Origin: Qipengyuania flava
Lineage (GTDB): Bacteria; Pseudomonadota; Alphaproteobacteria; Sphingomonadales; Sphingomonadaceae
Assembly: GCF_019448255.1 (NCBI RefSeq)
Contig: NZ_CP080410.1
Coordinates: 930,001-994,000 of the forward strand
DNA: 64,000 nt
Reading direction: 5' to 3'
Program-made: the position numbers and the translations under genes
Shown here: positions 45,412 to 55,724 of the stretch, in pieces
Layout of the letters: each line of letters starts with the position of its first letter
How positions within the stretch are numbered: position 1 is the first letter of the stretch
The notes under the pieces: model-generated
Seen by the model: only the letters and a program-made list of their open reading frames with translations
Told to the model about the DNA's origin: nothing
Databases searched by the model: none

Positions 45412-47045
45412 ACCTTGCGCCCGCCGACCCAGGTTTCGAGCACCTTGGTCGCGCGCAGTTCTGCCGGGCTTGCCAGCAGCGGATCGCGGTCGATCAGGAC
45501 GAAATCGGCCCGCTCGCCAGGGATCAGGCGGCCGAAGCGCCCTTCTGCAAAGCCTGCATAAGCCGCTTCGCTGGTGAAACCGGCCAGCGCCTGTTCGCGA
45601 TTGACCCTGTCTTGCGGGCGCCAGCCTCCGAAGGGTTCGCCATTGGCATCCATGCGCGTGGTCGCTGCGGCCAGACCGGCGAAAGGATCCGGCGATTCCA
45701 CCGGTGCGTCGGAGCCGAAGGCCAGCCGTCCGCCCAGCTGAAGGATGGTGTTCCAGGCGTAGGCCCCGTCGAGCCTATCGGGACCAAGGCGCGCTTCGGC
45801 CATGGTACGGTCGCTGGTCTGGTGGACCGGCTGCATCGAGGAAATGATGCCGTTCCGACCAAGCTTGGGCAGGTCCGCCGGATCGACGATCTGCACGTGT
45901 TCGATCCGCCAGCGGCGGTCGCCGGGGAAGCTCTCGGCAATCTCGCCGATGGCGTTGAGCGCGTCTTCGTTGGCGGCGGTACCGATGGCGTGGATGGCGG
46001 GCTGGAAATTGCCCTGGGCCGCGCGCACGAGGATGTTGCGCAGCTTGGCAGGGCCGGTCAGCGGCAGGCCGGTGTTGCCCGGATCGTCGGCATAGGGACG
46101 CTTGAGCCAGGCCCCGCGGCTGCCGAGTGCGCCGTCGAGATACAGCTTCACTCCGTTCATGCGCAGCTTGTCGTCATAGAGCCAGGGCGAGGGGCGCGCG
46201 CCGGCGATCAGCTCCATCTGGTCGGGGCCGGCGGCGTAGGCCATTATGCGCAGCGTCAGCGCGCCCTTGTCGCCCGCGCGGCGAAAGGCCTGCCAGTCCT
46301 CGATCGTCGTGCCCATGTCGGCCACGGCGGTGATGCCGTAGCGGTGCAGGACCCGCTGCGCTTCGGCAAAGGCGAGGTCGCGTTCGTTGGGACGCGGCGC
46401 AGGGATAGCGGCGCGCATCAATTGCTCGGCGGCGTCGACGAACACGCCGGAAGGCTGGCGCGAACCGGGAAGGCGCTCGATCCGGCCGCCTGAGGGGCTG
46501 GTGCTCTGAGCCGTGACGCCGGCGGCCTGCATGGCGAGCGTGTTCGCCCAGCCGGCATGGCCATCGACCCGCTCAAGATAGACCGGCCGGTCGGCGACCG
46601 CGCTGTCGAGTTCGGCTGCGGTCGGGAAACGGCCGAGGCCCCACTTCTCCTGGTTCCACCCGCGCCCGAGGATCCAGGGACGGGCTTCGTTCTCGGCGGC
46701 GAAGGCGCGGATCTTGTCGAGCGCTTCGTCCAGCGAATTCGTGTCCGACAGGTCCAGCGTCAGTGCCCCGATGCCGATACCCATGACGTGGGCGTGCGCA
46801 TCGATCAGGCCAGGGATCATGACCGCGCCTTCGCCGTCCTCGCGGTAATCGGTCTGCGGCTTGTCTTCCCCGCGTTTGACGACCTGGGTGATTGTGCCGT
46901 CATCGTCGATCACCAGCGCCACGAACCGCTCCACGGCGCCATCCGCGCCAATGGTGATCCCTTCGACATTGTCGATCAGCACATCGGCCTGCGCGGGTGC
47001 GGCAAGCGCCATGGCAAGGGCGGAGGCAAGCAATTTGAGCTTCAT
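45396..47045 (-). CDS. Exported amidohydrolase, YtcJ-like
   Basis: The start is ATG 47045 (MKLKLLASALAMALAAPAQA, a signal peptide), giving 549 residues; the open frame upstream is shadow. The metal-site HAH is at residues 84-86 (LIDAHAHVMG). LYLDGALGSRGAWL, a His near IEHVQIVDP and SDAPVESPDPF in the C-terminal half give the remaining metal or catalytic residues. YtcJ-type enzymes hydrolyse amides or similar bonds with metals; the substrate is unknown. Export to the periplasm is predicted. The gene is divergent from ilvA and overlaps tatC at the 3' end. Confidence 0.9.
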   Translation of the reverse strand: MKLKLLASALAMALAAPAQADVLIDNVEGITIGADGAVERFVALVIDDDGTITQVVKRGEDKPQTDYREDGEGAVMIPGLIDAHAHVMGIGIGALTLDLSDTNSLDEALDKIRAFAAENEARPWILGRGWNQEKWGLGRFPTAAELDSAVADRPVYLERVDGHAGWANTLAMQAAGVTAQSTSPSGGRIERLPGSRQPSGVFVDAAEQLMRAAIPAPRPNERDLAFAEAQRVLHRYGITAVADMGTTIEDWQAFRRAGDKGALTLRIMAYAAGPDQMELIAGARPSPWLYDDKLRMNGVKLYLDGALGSRGAWLKRPYADDPGNTGLPLTGPAKLRNILVRAAQGNFQPAIHAIGTAANEDALNAIGEIAESFPGDRRWRIEHVQIVDPADLPKLGRNGIISSMQPVHQTSDRTMAEARLGPDRLDGAYAWNTILQLGGRLAFGSDAPVESPDPFAGLAAATTRMDANGEPFGGWRPQDRVNREQALAGFTSEAAYAGFAEGRFGRLIPGERADFVLIDRDPLLASPAELRATKVLETWVGGRKVYEAD

Positions 47046-47153
47046 TTCAGGCAGTCCCGTCGGTTTTCGCAAGTGGGCGATAAGGCATAGCTTGGCGCAG
47101 GCAAACCCTTTCGGCGATTGCGCCGACGGCACGCGGGCCGTAGGGGCGGGACC

Positions 47154-48404
47154 ATGACCGAAGCATCTCCCGTGCGCGCCACCAAGGCGACCGAGCTCCT
47201 GACCCTCGACGATGTCCGCGCCGCTGCCGCGCGCATCGAAGGCGCGGTTGTGCGGACGCCCATGCTGCGCTCGCAAACGCTTTCGGACATTACCGGGGCC
47301 GATATCTGGCTGAAATTCGAGAACCACCAGTTCACCGCCGCCTATAAGGAACGCGGCGCGCTCAATGCACTGCTGCATCTCGACGAGGAGCAAAAGGCGC
47401 GCGGCGTCATTGCCGCATCGGCCGGCAACCACAGCCAGGGCCTGAGCTATCACGGCCGCCGCCTCGGTGTGCCGGTGACCATCGTGATGCCCCAGACCAC
47501 GCCGAGCGTGAAAGTCATGCAGACCGAGAGCGTGGGCGGGAACGTCGAGCTCTTCGGCGAGACCTTCGACGAAGCCTATGCGCACGCGCGCCAGCTCGAG
47601 CAGGAGCGCGGCCTCACCTTCGTACATCCCTTTGACGATCCGCTGGTCGCAGCCGGCCAGGGCACGGTCGCGCTCGAGATGCTGGAGGACAAGGACGATT
47701 TCGACTGCCTGGTCGTGCCCATCGGCGGTGGCGGCCTGATGAGCGGGATGGCAACCGTCGCGAAGGCTCTGAAGCCCGATATCGAGATGGTCGGCGTCCA
47801 GGCCGAACTCTACCCTTCCATGTATTCGGCCATAACCGGTGACGATCGCCCTTGCGGCGGCGACACGCTGGCCGAAGGGATCGCGGTCAAGGCACCGGGC
47901 GAATTCACCCGCCAGATCATCGCCGAACTGGTCGATGATGTGCTGCTGGTGAAGGAGTCCAAGCTGGAAAACTCGGTCTCATTGCTGCTCCAGATCGAGA
48001 AAACCGTGGTCGAGGGGGCGGGCGCGGCTGGCCTGGCCGCGGTCCTTTCCAATCCCGAAAAATTCGCCGGCAAGACCGTCGGCCTCGTGCTGTGCGGCGG
48101 CAATATCGACACGCGCCTGCTCGCCAATGTCCTGCTGCGCGACCTTGCCCGATCCGGTCGCCTTGCGCGGCTGCAGATCGTCCTGCAGGATCGTCCGGGC
48201 GCGCTGTTCAAGGTCATGCGCGAATTCAACGCGCACAATGTGAACATCATCGAGATCTACCACCAGCGCATTTTCACCACGCTCCCGGCGAAAGGCCTGA
48301 CAGCGGAAATCGAGTGCGAAGCGCGCGATGGCGAACAGATCGACCGGCTCGTGAAGAGCCTGCACGCGAAGGGCTACAAGGTCGAAATGGCCGAGCTGGC
48401 CTGA
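47154..48404 (+). CDS. ilvA: Threonine ammonia-lyase
   Basis: The start is ATG 47154 (MTEASPVRAT), giving 416 residues. The PLP Lys is Lys65 in FTAAYKERGALNAL. SAGNHSQGLSYHGR and the glycine loop VPIGGGGLMSGMA hold the PLP phosphate. The C-terminal ACT-like domain (about 340-416, LQIVLQDRPGALFKVMREF) may bind an effector. It converts threonine to 2-oxobutanoate and ammonia for isoleucine synthesis, or in breakdown. The length with one ACT domain is that of the shorter alphaproteobacterial form, not the longer E. coli biosynthetic form. Confidence 0.95.
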   Translation: MTEASPVRATKATELLTLDDVRAAAARIEGAVVRTPMLRSQTLSDITGADIWLKFENHQFTAAYKERGALNALLHLDEEQKARGVIAASAGNHSQGLSYHGRRLGVPVTIVMPQTTPSVKVMQTESVGGNVELFGETFDEAYAHARQLEQERGLTFVHPFDDPLVAAGQGTVALEMLEDKDDFDCLVVPIGGGGLMSGMATVAKALKPDIEMVGVQAELYPSMYSAITGDDRPCGGDTLAEGIAVKAPGEFTRQIIAELVDDVLLVKESKLENSVSLLLQIEKTVVEGAGAAGLAAVLSNPEKFAGKTVGLVLCGGNIDTRLLANVLLRDLARSGRLARLQIVLQDRPGALFKVMREFNAHNVNIIEIYHQRIFTTLPAKGLTAEIECEARDGEQIDRLVKSLHAKGYKVEMAELA

Positions 48405-48490
48405 TTACCCATCCCGTCCGCACGCCCTGTGATTGCGGCAAAAATCGCTGCTGGTCCCGATATTCGTCGGATCGCTTGTGCTTTTCATGG

Positions 48491-48505
48491 TTAAGAGGGT
48501 TTTAA
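48491..48505 (+). promoter_or_regulatory. Candidate CtrA box upstream of bpt
   Basis: TTAA-GAGGGTT-TTAA is an exact match to the CtrA full-site consensus TTAA-N7-TTAA of alphaproteobacteria. It sits in the 174-base gap between ilvA and bpt, 88 bases before the chosen bpt start. A chance match is possible. Confidence 0.45.
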
Positions 48506-48578
48506 CGCGGGACCCGCTCTGGCATTCATGCGCCTACTAGGTAAGACTTTCTTAACCTTTGAAAGGACGCAGCCCAAA

Positions 48579-49421
48579 GTGACCGCACCGATTCGCTTTC
48601 CCCGCTTTTTCGTGACCAGCCCTGCGCCGTGTCCGTATCTGCCGGGCAAGAGCGAGCGTAAGGTGTTCACCGAGCTGCGCGGTGAAAACGCCGACGAGCT
48701 GAACGAAGCGCTGGGCCGCATCGGTTTCCGCCGCAGCCAGACTGTCGCCTACCGCCCCTCCTGCCTCGACTGCCAGGCCTGCGTGTCGGTGCGCGTGGTG
48801 GCAAGCGCCTTCAAGCCGTCCTCCACCCAGAAGCGCACGCTGAAGGCGAATGACGATCTGATCGCAACCGAGTGCCGCCCCTGGGCGACACCCGAACAGT
48901 TCGAACTGCTCCAGAAATACCTCGCGGCGCGCCACCCCGGGGGCGGCATGACGCAGATGGAGGAAAATGACTTCGCGGATATGGTGGAACACACCAGCGT
49001 ATCCAGCTATGTCATTGAATATCGGGAGCCGGGCATCGGCGCCGAGCCGGGTCGCCTCGTTGGGGCGTGCCTTACGGATTACCAGGGTGACGGGCTGTCG
49101 ATGATCTACAGCTTCTACGACCCGGAGCATGAGGATCGCGTCGGGCTTGGGAATTACATCATCCTCGACCACATCCGCCGCGCGGCGGAAGGCGGCCTGC
49201 CCTACGTCTACCTCGGCTACTGGGTCGAAGGGGCCGAGCGGATGCAATACAAGGTCCGCTATCGCCCGCTCGAACGGCTCACCCGCGGCGGATGGCAGCG
49301 CATGCCCGAACAGGAGCAGAAGCGCCTCATCGCTGAAGCTACCGCTCCGCGCAGCGCACGCCGCGAAGAAGCCCTGCCGGCGAAAGACGGCCTCGCTTCC
49401 GAATACAAGCTCACGGACTGA
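48579..49421 (+). CDS. bpt: Aspartate/glutamate leucyltransferase (N-degron pathway)
   Basis: The chosen start is GTG 48579 ([21 protein letters not shown]), giving 280 residues. An ATG at 48528 would add 17 residues but has no ribosome binding site. The motif [17 protein letters not shown] holds the conserved cysteines and [21 protein letters not shown] is the family core, with [15 protein letters not shown]. Bpt adds leucine to proteins starting with Asp or Glu so that ClpS-ClpAP degrades them. Its stop lies beside the start region of tamA. A CtrA-like site is upstream. Confidence 0.94.
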   Translation: MTAPIRFPRFFVTSPAPCPYLPGKSERKVFTELRGENADELNEALGRIGFRRSQTVAYRPSCLDCQACVSVRVVASAFKPSSTQKRTLKANDDLIATECRPWATPEQFELLQKYLAARHPGGGMTQMEENDFADMVEHTSVSSYVIEYREPGIGAEPGRLVGACLTDYQGDGLSMIYSFYDPEHEDRVGLGNYIILDHIRRAAEGGLPYVYLGYWVEGAERMQYKVRYRPLERLTRGGWQRMPEQEQKRLIAEATAPRSARREEALPAKDGLASEYKLTD

Positions 49422-51561
49422 TCGGCTTCCAAGGGGCTGGAGCGGCTGCCTTGCGGCGGTTGCCCTTAGCCTTGCCTCGCCGCTTCATGCGCAAAGCACC
49501 AGCGCGCCGCCCTCGCTCGAAGAGCTGATCCCCGACAGCGCGGTCGAGAACCCCGATGCCTGGGCCGAGCAGGGAACGGATAGCGAGCCCGCCAGCGAAG
49601 CCGACGGGCCCTCCGCGCTCGCAGCGGAATCCCCGATTGCCGATTTGCCGGACATGTCGGTGTCCTGGCCGGAAGAGGTCGAGCTCGACCCGCTTGAGCC
49701 GCTGGAGCCGGAAGAGGACATTCGCTTCGCCGAGCTGCTGGACGAAGCACCGCAGATTGCGTTCGACGAAGCGGAGACTTTCGAACTCGACGATAGCCTG
49801 GTCCTGGGCTTCCCGCAGAAAGAGCCCCCGTTCAGCGAACGCGCCGACTTCGTCGACCGGTTCGAAGCCCTCTCGACGATCGAAGAGCTGGACGACGGCG
49901 ACGAGAACGTGGCCCAGCTCGCCGCGAGGGCGCGAGCGGACGAGGAACTGCTCGAGAACCTTCTGCGGGTTTACGGCTATTACGATGGCGAGATCGTGCG
50001 GACCATCGGCACGCGCGATGCAGGCGAAGACACGGCAAGCCAGGGGCCGCGCGTGCGGTTCGATATCATTCCCGGGCCGCGGTACACCTTCGGTGCGATC
50101 GATCTCGGCGCGCTCGACACGGCGCCCGATGCCTCCCTTCTGCGCGATTCCTTCGGCATCCAGCCCGGCGATTTCCTCCAGTCCGATACGATCATGCGCG
50201 AGCGCTTCAACCTCGACCGCGCGCTGGGCGAGACCGGCTATCCCTTTGCGGAGATCGACGAGCCTGAGCTGCTGATCGACCACGAACGGCTGGAAGGCGA
50301 CCTTTCGCTGCCCGTGCGCCCGAACGGCAAATACGTCTTCGGCGGCGTTGTCAGCAACGACGAGGAATTCCTCTCCAGCCGTCACCTCGCCAGCATTGCC
50401 CGGTTCGATGAAGGCGAAACCTACCAGCGCAGCCTGGCCTTCGACCTGCGCCGCGCGATCGCCGCGACAGGCCTTGTCTCGACCGTGGGCGTGGAAGCGC
50501 GGGAGATCGCACCGCCGCAGGGCGACGAACCGGGTGTGGTGGCGATGGACGTCACGATGGAGCGCGCCAAGGTGCGCACCATCTCCGGCGCTATCGGCTA
50601 TGGTTCGGAAGAAGGCGTGCGAATCCAGGCGAGCTGGGAGCATCGCAATCTCTTCCCGCCCGAAGGATCGCTACGGGTGCGCGGTATACTCGGTACCCGC
50701 GAGCAGCTGCTGGGCGCGACCTTCCGCAAGAACAATTTCGGTGGCCGGGACAAGGTCCTGACGATCGATGCCTATGCCTCCAGCCTCGATACGGTTGCCT
50801 TCGATGCGCGCACTGTGGCGCTGACCGGCACCTATGAGCGCACATCGACGTTGCTGTTCCAAAAGCCGCTGGCCTGGGGCGTGGGCGCCGAGATCCTCGC
50901 AACCGACGAACGCAACCGGGTGATTGGCGGTATCGCCCGTCCGCGCCAGACCTATTTCATCGCATCGCTGTTCGGGCGCGCCACGCTCGACACGAGCGAT
51001 TCGCTGCTCGACCCGACACGGGGCTTCCGTCTGACAGGCTTTCTCGGGCCGGAAACCTCGCGGACCGGCGGCCAGCAATACTACTACCTGCGCAACCAGG
51101 TGGACGCCACGTATTACCAGTCGGTTGGCGAACGCACCGTGCTTGCGGGCCGCTTGCGCTTTGCCAGCATCCAGGGGGCCGCTCTTGCCGGTATCGCCCC
51201 TTCGCGGCGCCTCTACGCGGGCGGTGGTGGCTCGGTGCGCGGCTATGGTTTCCAGGCGATTGGCCCGAAGAACGACTTCCTCGAACCGACGGGCGGGCGC
51301 AGCCTCGTCGAAGCTTCGGTTGAAGCGCGCATCGGGACCGGCATTCTGGGCGGGGCGGTATCCATCGTGCCTTTTGTCGATGCCGGGACCGTCTCGATCG
51401 ATTCCGTGCCCGACTTCCGCTTCGTGAAGTTCGGCGCCGGGGTTGGCGTACGCTACGCGACCGGCTTCGGGCCGATCCGCTTCGATGTCGGCGTGCCGCT
51501 CAATCCCGACCCGGACGATTCCGCGATCGGTGTCTATATCTCGCTGGGGCAGGCCTTCTGA
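49333..51561 (+). CDS. tamA: Outer-membrane assembly protein TamA (start uncertain)
   Basis: The Omp85-family protein has an N-terminal signal-like segment ([18 protein letters not shown]), a long acidic linker, POTRA-like domains (about 49900-50550) and the C-terminal barrel ending YISLGQAF. Together with TamB it inserts autotransporters and lipids into the outer membrane. It ends at the tamB start by a one-base overlap. The oddity is the start: in this frame no ATG, GTG or TTG occurs between 49150 and the signal peptide (about 49430-49485). The ATG at 49129 and TTG at 49147 lie deep inside bpt. I give a near-cognate CTG at 49333 only as a placeholder; an indel near the signal peptide is also possible. 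Confidence 0.85.
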   Translation: MKLPLRAAHAAKKPCRRKTASLPNTSSRTDRLPRGWSGCLAAVALSLASPLHAQSTSAPPSLEELIPDSAVENPDAWAEQGTDSEPASEADGPSALAAESPIADLPDMSVSWPEEVELDPLEPLEPEEDIRFAELLDEAPQIAFDEAETFELDDSLVLGFPQKEPPFSERADFVDRFEALSTIEELDDGDENVAQLAARARADEELLENLLRVYGYYDGEIVRTIGTRDAGEDTASQGPRVRFDIIPGPRYTFGAIDLGALDTAPDASLLRDSFGIQPGDFLQSDTIMRERFNLDRALGETGYPFAEIDEPELLIDHERLEGDLSLPVRPNGKYVFGGVVSNDEEFLSSRHLASIARFDEGETYQRSLAFDLRRAIAATGLVSTVGVEAREIAPPQGDEPGVVAMDVTMERAKVRTISGAIGYGSEEGVRIQASWEHRNLFPPEGSLRVRGILGTREQLLGATFRKNNFGGRDKVLTIDAYASSLDTVAFDARTVALTGTYERTSTLLFQKPLAWGVGAEILATDERNRVIGGIARPRQTYFIASLFGRATLDTSDSLLDPTRGFRLTGFLGPETSRTGGQQYYYLRNQVDATYYQSVGERTVLAGRLRFASIQGAALAGIAPSRRLYAGGGGSVRGYGFQAIGPKNDFLEPTGGRSLVEASVEARIGTGILGGAVSIVPFVDAGTVSIDSVPDFRFVKFGAGVGVRYATGFGPIRFDVGVPLNPDPDDSAIGVYISLGQAF

Positions 51562-54500
51562 TGGTGCGGCGCGTGGGCAAATGGGCGCTGATTGCCGTGC
51601 TGGGCGTGCTGCTCCTGCTCGGGGCAGCGCTAGCGTTGCTCAACACGTCGCTGGGCGAACGCTTCCTTGCGAACCGGATCGCCGAACAGACGCTTCCCAA
51701 TGGCCTCAACATCCGGATCGGCCGGATCGAGGGCAATCTCTACGGCGCGGCGGTGTTGCACGATGTGCAGCTGTCCGATCCCAAGGGCGTGTTCCTTACC
51801 ATCCCGCGCGCAGAGGTGGACTGGAACCCCGGCGCATGGCTTTCCAACCGGCTCGAGATCGACAGCTTCGCCGCGCGCCGCGCAGCCATGGCGCGGGTGC
51901 CAGAGTTCCTGCCGAGCCAAGAAGACGGGCCGATCCTGCCCGGTTTCGACATCGCCATCGAGCGCCTCGAGATCGACGCCCTGACCCTTGCGCGCGGTAT
52001 CGCCGGGGACCAGCCGCAACGTGTCGACCTCACTGGAAGCGCGGCTGTCGAAGACCGCCGCCTGATGCTGGACCTCGACGGGCGCTTCGGCGAGCGTGAC
52101 CGGCTCGTCCTGCTGCTCGATGCGGAACCGGATGGCGATGCGTTCGACCTCTCGCTCGATCTCGATGCGGCGGGCGATGGCCCTGTAGCTGCGCTGGCGG
52201 GCCTCACCGGGCCGCACAGGGCGAGGCTGCGCGGCGAAGGGACATGGACGCGCTGGGACGGCGGCTTGCTGGTCCGGTCGGACGACACGCGGGTTGCTGC
52301 GCTCAAGCTGACGAACCGCGCCGGGCGGTTCGGTGCGCTCGGAACGCTCAACCCCTCGGACTTCCTGACCGGGCTTCCGGCGAGGGCTCTCGGAGAGCGG
52401 GTCGCGATCAAGGCCGACATGGCGATCGACGACCGGCGCTTCGATGGCGAGGCCTTCTTGGTCGGGCGCGGCTTGCGAGTGCAGACGGACGGGGTGGTCG
52501 ACTTGGCTGCCAACCGCGCAGAGGCGCTCGATGTGGACGTGTTCGTGCGCGACCCCGCGCTGCTTGGTGACGGGGTGGCGCTGGAAAATACGCGTCTTAC
52601 CGCCACCTTCGATGGCGCGTTTGACGCCTTGGACATCGCGCACACGCTGGACATCGGCACGCTCGATATCAGCGGCACCCAGCTCGTCGCGCTTAGCCAA
52701 GAGGGAACCGCAACCTACGACGGGACGCGGGCCAACGTGCCGCTCGATGTCTCGGTCGGCCGCATCGTGAGCGGCAACGCGCTGGTCGATCCCCGCCTTG
52801 TCGGGGGTCGCGCGCGCGGTACGCTGGTGCTCAACGGCTCGACCCTTCTGTCCGACGACCTGCGCATCGTGTTTCCGGCCGCAGCAGCCAATCTTGCGCT
52901 GCGCGGCAATCTTTCGAGCGGCGAATACCAGGTTCGCGGGCCCGTACGCGCTTCCGGGCTTGCGCTGGAAAATGTCGGCGCGCTTGGCGGGACGGCGCTG
53001 GTCGACTTTGCCTTTGCTCCGGGGCGTCCCTGGCGGCTGTCGGCCAATCTCGACGCGCAGGTGGCCCCGGTCACCAACGCAACACTCGCCAACCTCGCGG
53101 GCGATCCCATTCGCGTGCGCGGCGGTGTGGCGGTTGGCGGCTCTGCGCCGCTCGCGTTCAACGCGCTACGGGTCGATGCGAGCAAGGTGAGCTTGGCGCT
53201 GGATGGCGGCGTAAACGAGGGCGTGACCCAGGTCGCGGGCACCGGCCGTCACGTCGACTTCGGCGACTTCACCCTCGAAGCAAGCGTCAACGAGGCAGGA
53301 CCCAGCGCAGCGCTCGTGTTCGTGCGGCCGGCTACCGGTCTTGAGGACGTCCGCTTGGCGATTGCACCGGAGGGTGACGGCTTCGCCATCGACACGGAGG
53401 GCCAGTCGCTGCTTGGTCCGTTCGCGGGCCGGCTCGACCTCGTGTCGCCCGAGGGCGGCCCGACGCGGATCGCGATCGAGACCCTGCGCGTCTCCGATAC
53501 GCGTGTGACGGGCGGGGTGAACCTCGTCGAAGGGGGAGCGCAGGGCATGCTTGCGTTTGCCGGAGGCGGCGTTGACGGGACGCTCGGTCTCTCTCCCAAT
53601 GCACGCGGGCAGGGTCTCATTATCGACCTTGTCGCCCGCAACGCGCGGTTCGGCGGATCGACGCCGCTCAGGATCGCCCGCGCCGATATCGACGCAACGG
53701 GTGTGATCGGGAGCGGGGTGACCCAGTTTTCCGGCTCCGGCACCGCCACTGGCCTGTCCTATGGAACCCTCTTCATCGGCCGCATGGCGGCGGAGGGATC
53801 GGTCGAGAACGGCAAGGGCCGCATCGACGCCTCGCTCTCGGGTCGCCGCAGCGGCCGCTTCGTGCTCGATACCAACGCGCTCTTCGCACCGGGCCGTATC
53901 GCGGTGGCCGCACAGGGCGAGTTCGCGGGCCGCAGGATCGTCATGCCGCGCCGTGCGGTCCTGACTGCGCTCGAGGGCGGCGGGTGGCAGCTTTCGCCGA
54001 CACAATTGTCCTATGGCGATGGCGGCGTGATTGCATCGGGCCGCTTCGGCGGCGGCGACCTCGATTTCGACTTCAAGCTGGCCGACATGCCGCTTTCGCT
54101 GATCGACGTGGTCCGCGCCGACACGGGGCTTGGCGGGACGATATCCGGGACGGTCGAATACCAGACCGGGGCGGGCAGGCTGCCGGTGTCGCAGGCCAAG
54201 GTGAAGATCGAGGGGCTGACCCGGTCCGGCCTGGTGCTGACCTCGCGCCCCGTCGATGTCTCGCTCGTTGCCCAGCTGACCGAGAACGACCTCGAGGCGC
54301 GGGCGCTGCTGCGAAACGAGGACATCCAGCGCGGGCGGGTGCAGGCGCGCATCACGGGCCTGCCGCAATCGGGCCTGCTGATCGACCGGCTGCGAGCCGG
54401 AGCGCTCTTCGCCCAGCTGCGCTATCGCGGCGCGGCGGAAAGCCTCTGGCGGCTTGCTGCGCTCGACACCTTCGACATTACAGGACCGATCGCCATCGCC

Positions 54501-55715
54501 GCCGACGCCACTGGCACGCTCGAAAACCCGCGCGTGCGCGGCTCGCTTTCCGGCGAGGACCTGCAATTGCGCAGCTCACTGTCGGGTACCGATATTCGCG
54601 ATATTGCCCTCAGCGGCCAGTTCCGCGGGTCGCGCCTTCAACTGACCCGCTTTGCCGGGACAACCGTGAACGGTGGTTCGGTGTCCGGCAGCGGCATCGT
54701 CGACCTGCGCACGCTGGGCGAAGCGGTGGAGGGCCGGGTTCTGGAGATCCGCGGCCCGACGCTCGATCTACGGGTATCGGCGCGCAATGCGCGCTTGCTT
54801 GAGACAGGAGGGCTCAGCGCCACGATCACGGGCCCTTTGCGGATTGTCTCGGACGGGCTGGGCGGGACGATTGCGGGACGCCTGCAGGTCGACCGTGCAA
54901 GCTGGCGCCTGGGCACGGCCGCCGACGATTTCCGCCTGCCGCGGATAGCCACGCGCGAAGTCAACGCACCGGCAAGCCGCGCGCCGCGGGCCGCTCCGGC
55001 GCGGCCTTGGCGCTACTTGATCGACGCACGCGCCGACAGCCGTATCGATGTCGACGGCATGGGGCTCGACAGCGAATGGTCGGCCGATATCCTTCTGCGG
55101 GGTACGACGGATGATCCGCGCATTGGCGGCGAGGCCGAGGTGGTGCGCGGGGATTACACCTTTGCCGGCACGCGGTTCGAGCTGACGCGCGGCGAAATCG
55201 AATTCGATGCGAGTGTTCCGATCGATCCGCGGCTCGACATCCTCGCGGAGACCGAACGCGACGGGCTGACGGTTGAGGTCACGGTAAGGGGCAGCGCAAC
55301 GCAGCCCGAGATCGCTTTCAGCTCGACCCCCTCGCTTCCGGAGGAAGAGCTTCTTGCACGGCTGCTGTTCGGCGGGTCGGTAACCAGCCTCTCGGCGACC
55401 GATGCGCTCCAGCTGGGCGCCGCGGTGGCCAGCCTTCGCGGCGGCGGCGGAATGGATCCGATCAACCAGCTGCGCACGGCCATCGGCCTCGATCGTCTGC
55501 GCATCGTCAGCGCGGACCCCGCGCTTGGACGGGGCACCGGCGTGGCGCTGGGCAAGAACTTCGGACGGCGCTTCTACGCCGAGATCATCACCGACGGACG
55601 CGGCTACAGCGCAACCGAGGTCGAGTTCCGCGTGACCAGCTGGCTATCGCTGCTGGGCGCGGTCTCGACCGTCGGGCGCGAAAGCGTCGTCGCCGAAATC
55701 AGCCGGGATTACTGA
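51561..55715 (+). CDS. tamB: Translocation and assembly module protein TamB
   Basis: The 1384-residue protein has an N-terminal inner-membrane helix (WALIAVLGVLLLLGAALALL, about 8-27) and a very long beta-helical middle with repeated short strands. It ends in the conserved TamB domain (DUF490, last 350 residues) with VVRGDYTFAGTRFELTRGEI and LPEEELLARLLFGG. It spans the periplasm as a groove that passes lipids or helps barrel folding with TamA. Its ATG overlaps the tamA TGA by one base. It converges with the fasciclin gene, leaving nine bases and no clear terminator. Confidence 0.95.
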   Translation: MVRRVGKWALIAVLGVLLLLGAALALLNTSLGERFLANRIAEQTLPNGLNIRIGRIEGNLYGAAVLHDVQLSDPKGVFLTIPRAEVDWNPGAWLSNRLEIDSFAARRAAMARVPEFLPSQEDGPILPGFDIAIERLEIDALTLARGIAGDQPQRVDLTGSAAVEDRRLMLDLDGRFGERDRLVLLLDAEPDGDAFDLSLDLDAAGDGPVAALAGLTGPHRARLRGEGTWTRWDGGLLVRSDDTRVAALKLTNRAGRFGALGTLNPSDFLTGLPARALGERVAIKADMAIDDRRFDGEAFLVGRGLRVQTDGVVDLAANRAEALDVDVFVRDPALLGDGVALENTRLTATFDGAFDALDIAHTLDIGTLDISGTQLVALSQEGTATYDGTRANVPLDVSVGRIVSGNALVDPRLVGGRARGTLVLNGSTLLSDDLRIVFPAAAANLALRGNLSSGEYQVRGPVRASGLALENVGALGGTALVDFAFAPGRPWRLSANLDAQVAPVTNATLANLAGDPIRVRGGVAVGGSAPLAFNALRVDASKVSLALDGGVNEGVTQVAGTGRHVDFGDFTLEASVNEAGPSAALVFVRPATGLEDVRLAIAPEGDGFAIDTEGQSLLGPFAGRLDLVSPEGGPTRIAIETLRVSDTRVTGGVNLVEGGAQGMLAFAGGGVDGTLGLSPNARGQGLIIDLVARNARFGGSTPLRIARADIDATGVIGSGVTQFSGSGTATGLSYGTLFIGRMAAEGSVENGKGRIDASLSGRRSGRFVLDTNALFAPGRIAVAAQGEFAGRRIVMPRRAVLTALEGGGWQLSPTQLSYGDGGVIASGRFGGGDLDFDFKLADMPLSLIDVVRADTGLGGTISGTVEYQTGAGRLPVSQAKVKIEGLTRSGLVLTSRPVDVSLVAQLTENDLEARALLRNEDIQRGRVQARITGLPQSGLLIDRLRAGALFAQLRYRGAAESLWRLAALDTFDITGPIAIAADATGTLENPRVRGSLSGEDLQLRSSLSGTDIRDIALSGQFRGSRLQLTRFAGTTVNGGSVSGSGIVDLRTLGEAVEGRVLEIRGPTLDLRVSARNARLLETGGLSATITGPLRIVSDGLGGTIAGRLQVDRASWRLGTAADDFRLPRIATREVNAPASRAPRAAPARPWRYLIDARADSRIDVDGMGLDSEWSADILLRGTTDDPRIGGEAEVVRGDYTFAGTRFELTRGEIEFDASVPIDPRLDILAETERDGLTVEVTVRGSATQPEIAFSSTPSLPEEELLARLLFGGSVTSLSATDALQLGAAVASLRGGGGMDPINQLRTAIGLDRLRIVSADPALGRGTGVALGKNFGRRFYAEIITDGRGYSATEVEFRVTSWLSLLGAVSTVGRESVVAEISRDY

Positions 55716-55724
55716 CGCTCGGTC

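Noticed and set aside
49100-49430. Real bpt-tamA fusion protein
   Set aside because: Bpt ends with a normal stop and length, and a fused TamA would have its signal peptide inside. A start or sequence problem is more likely.
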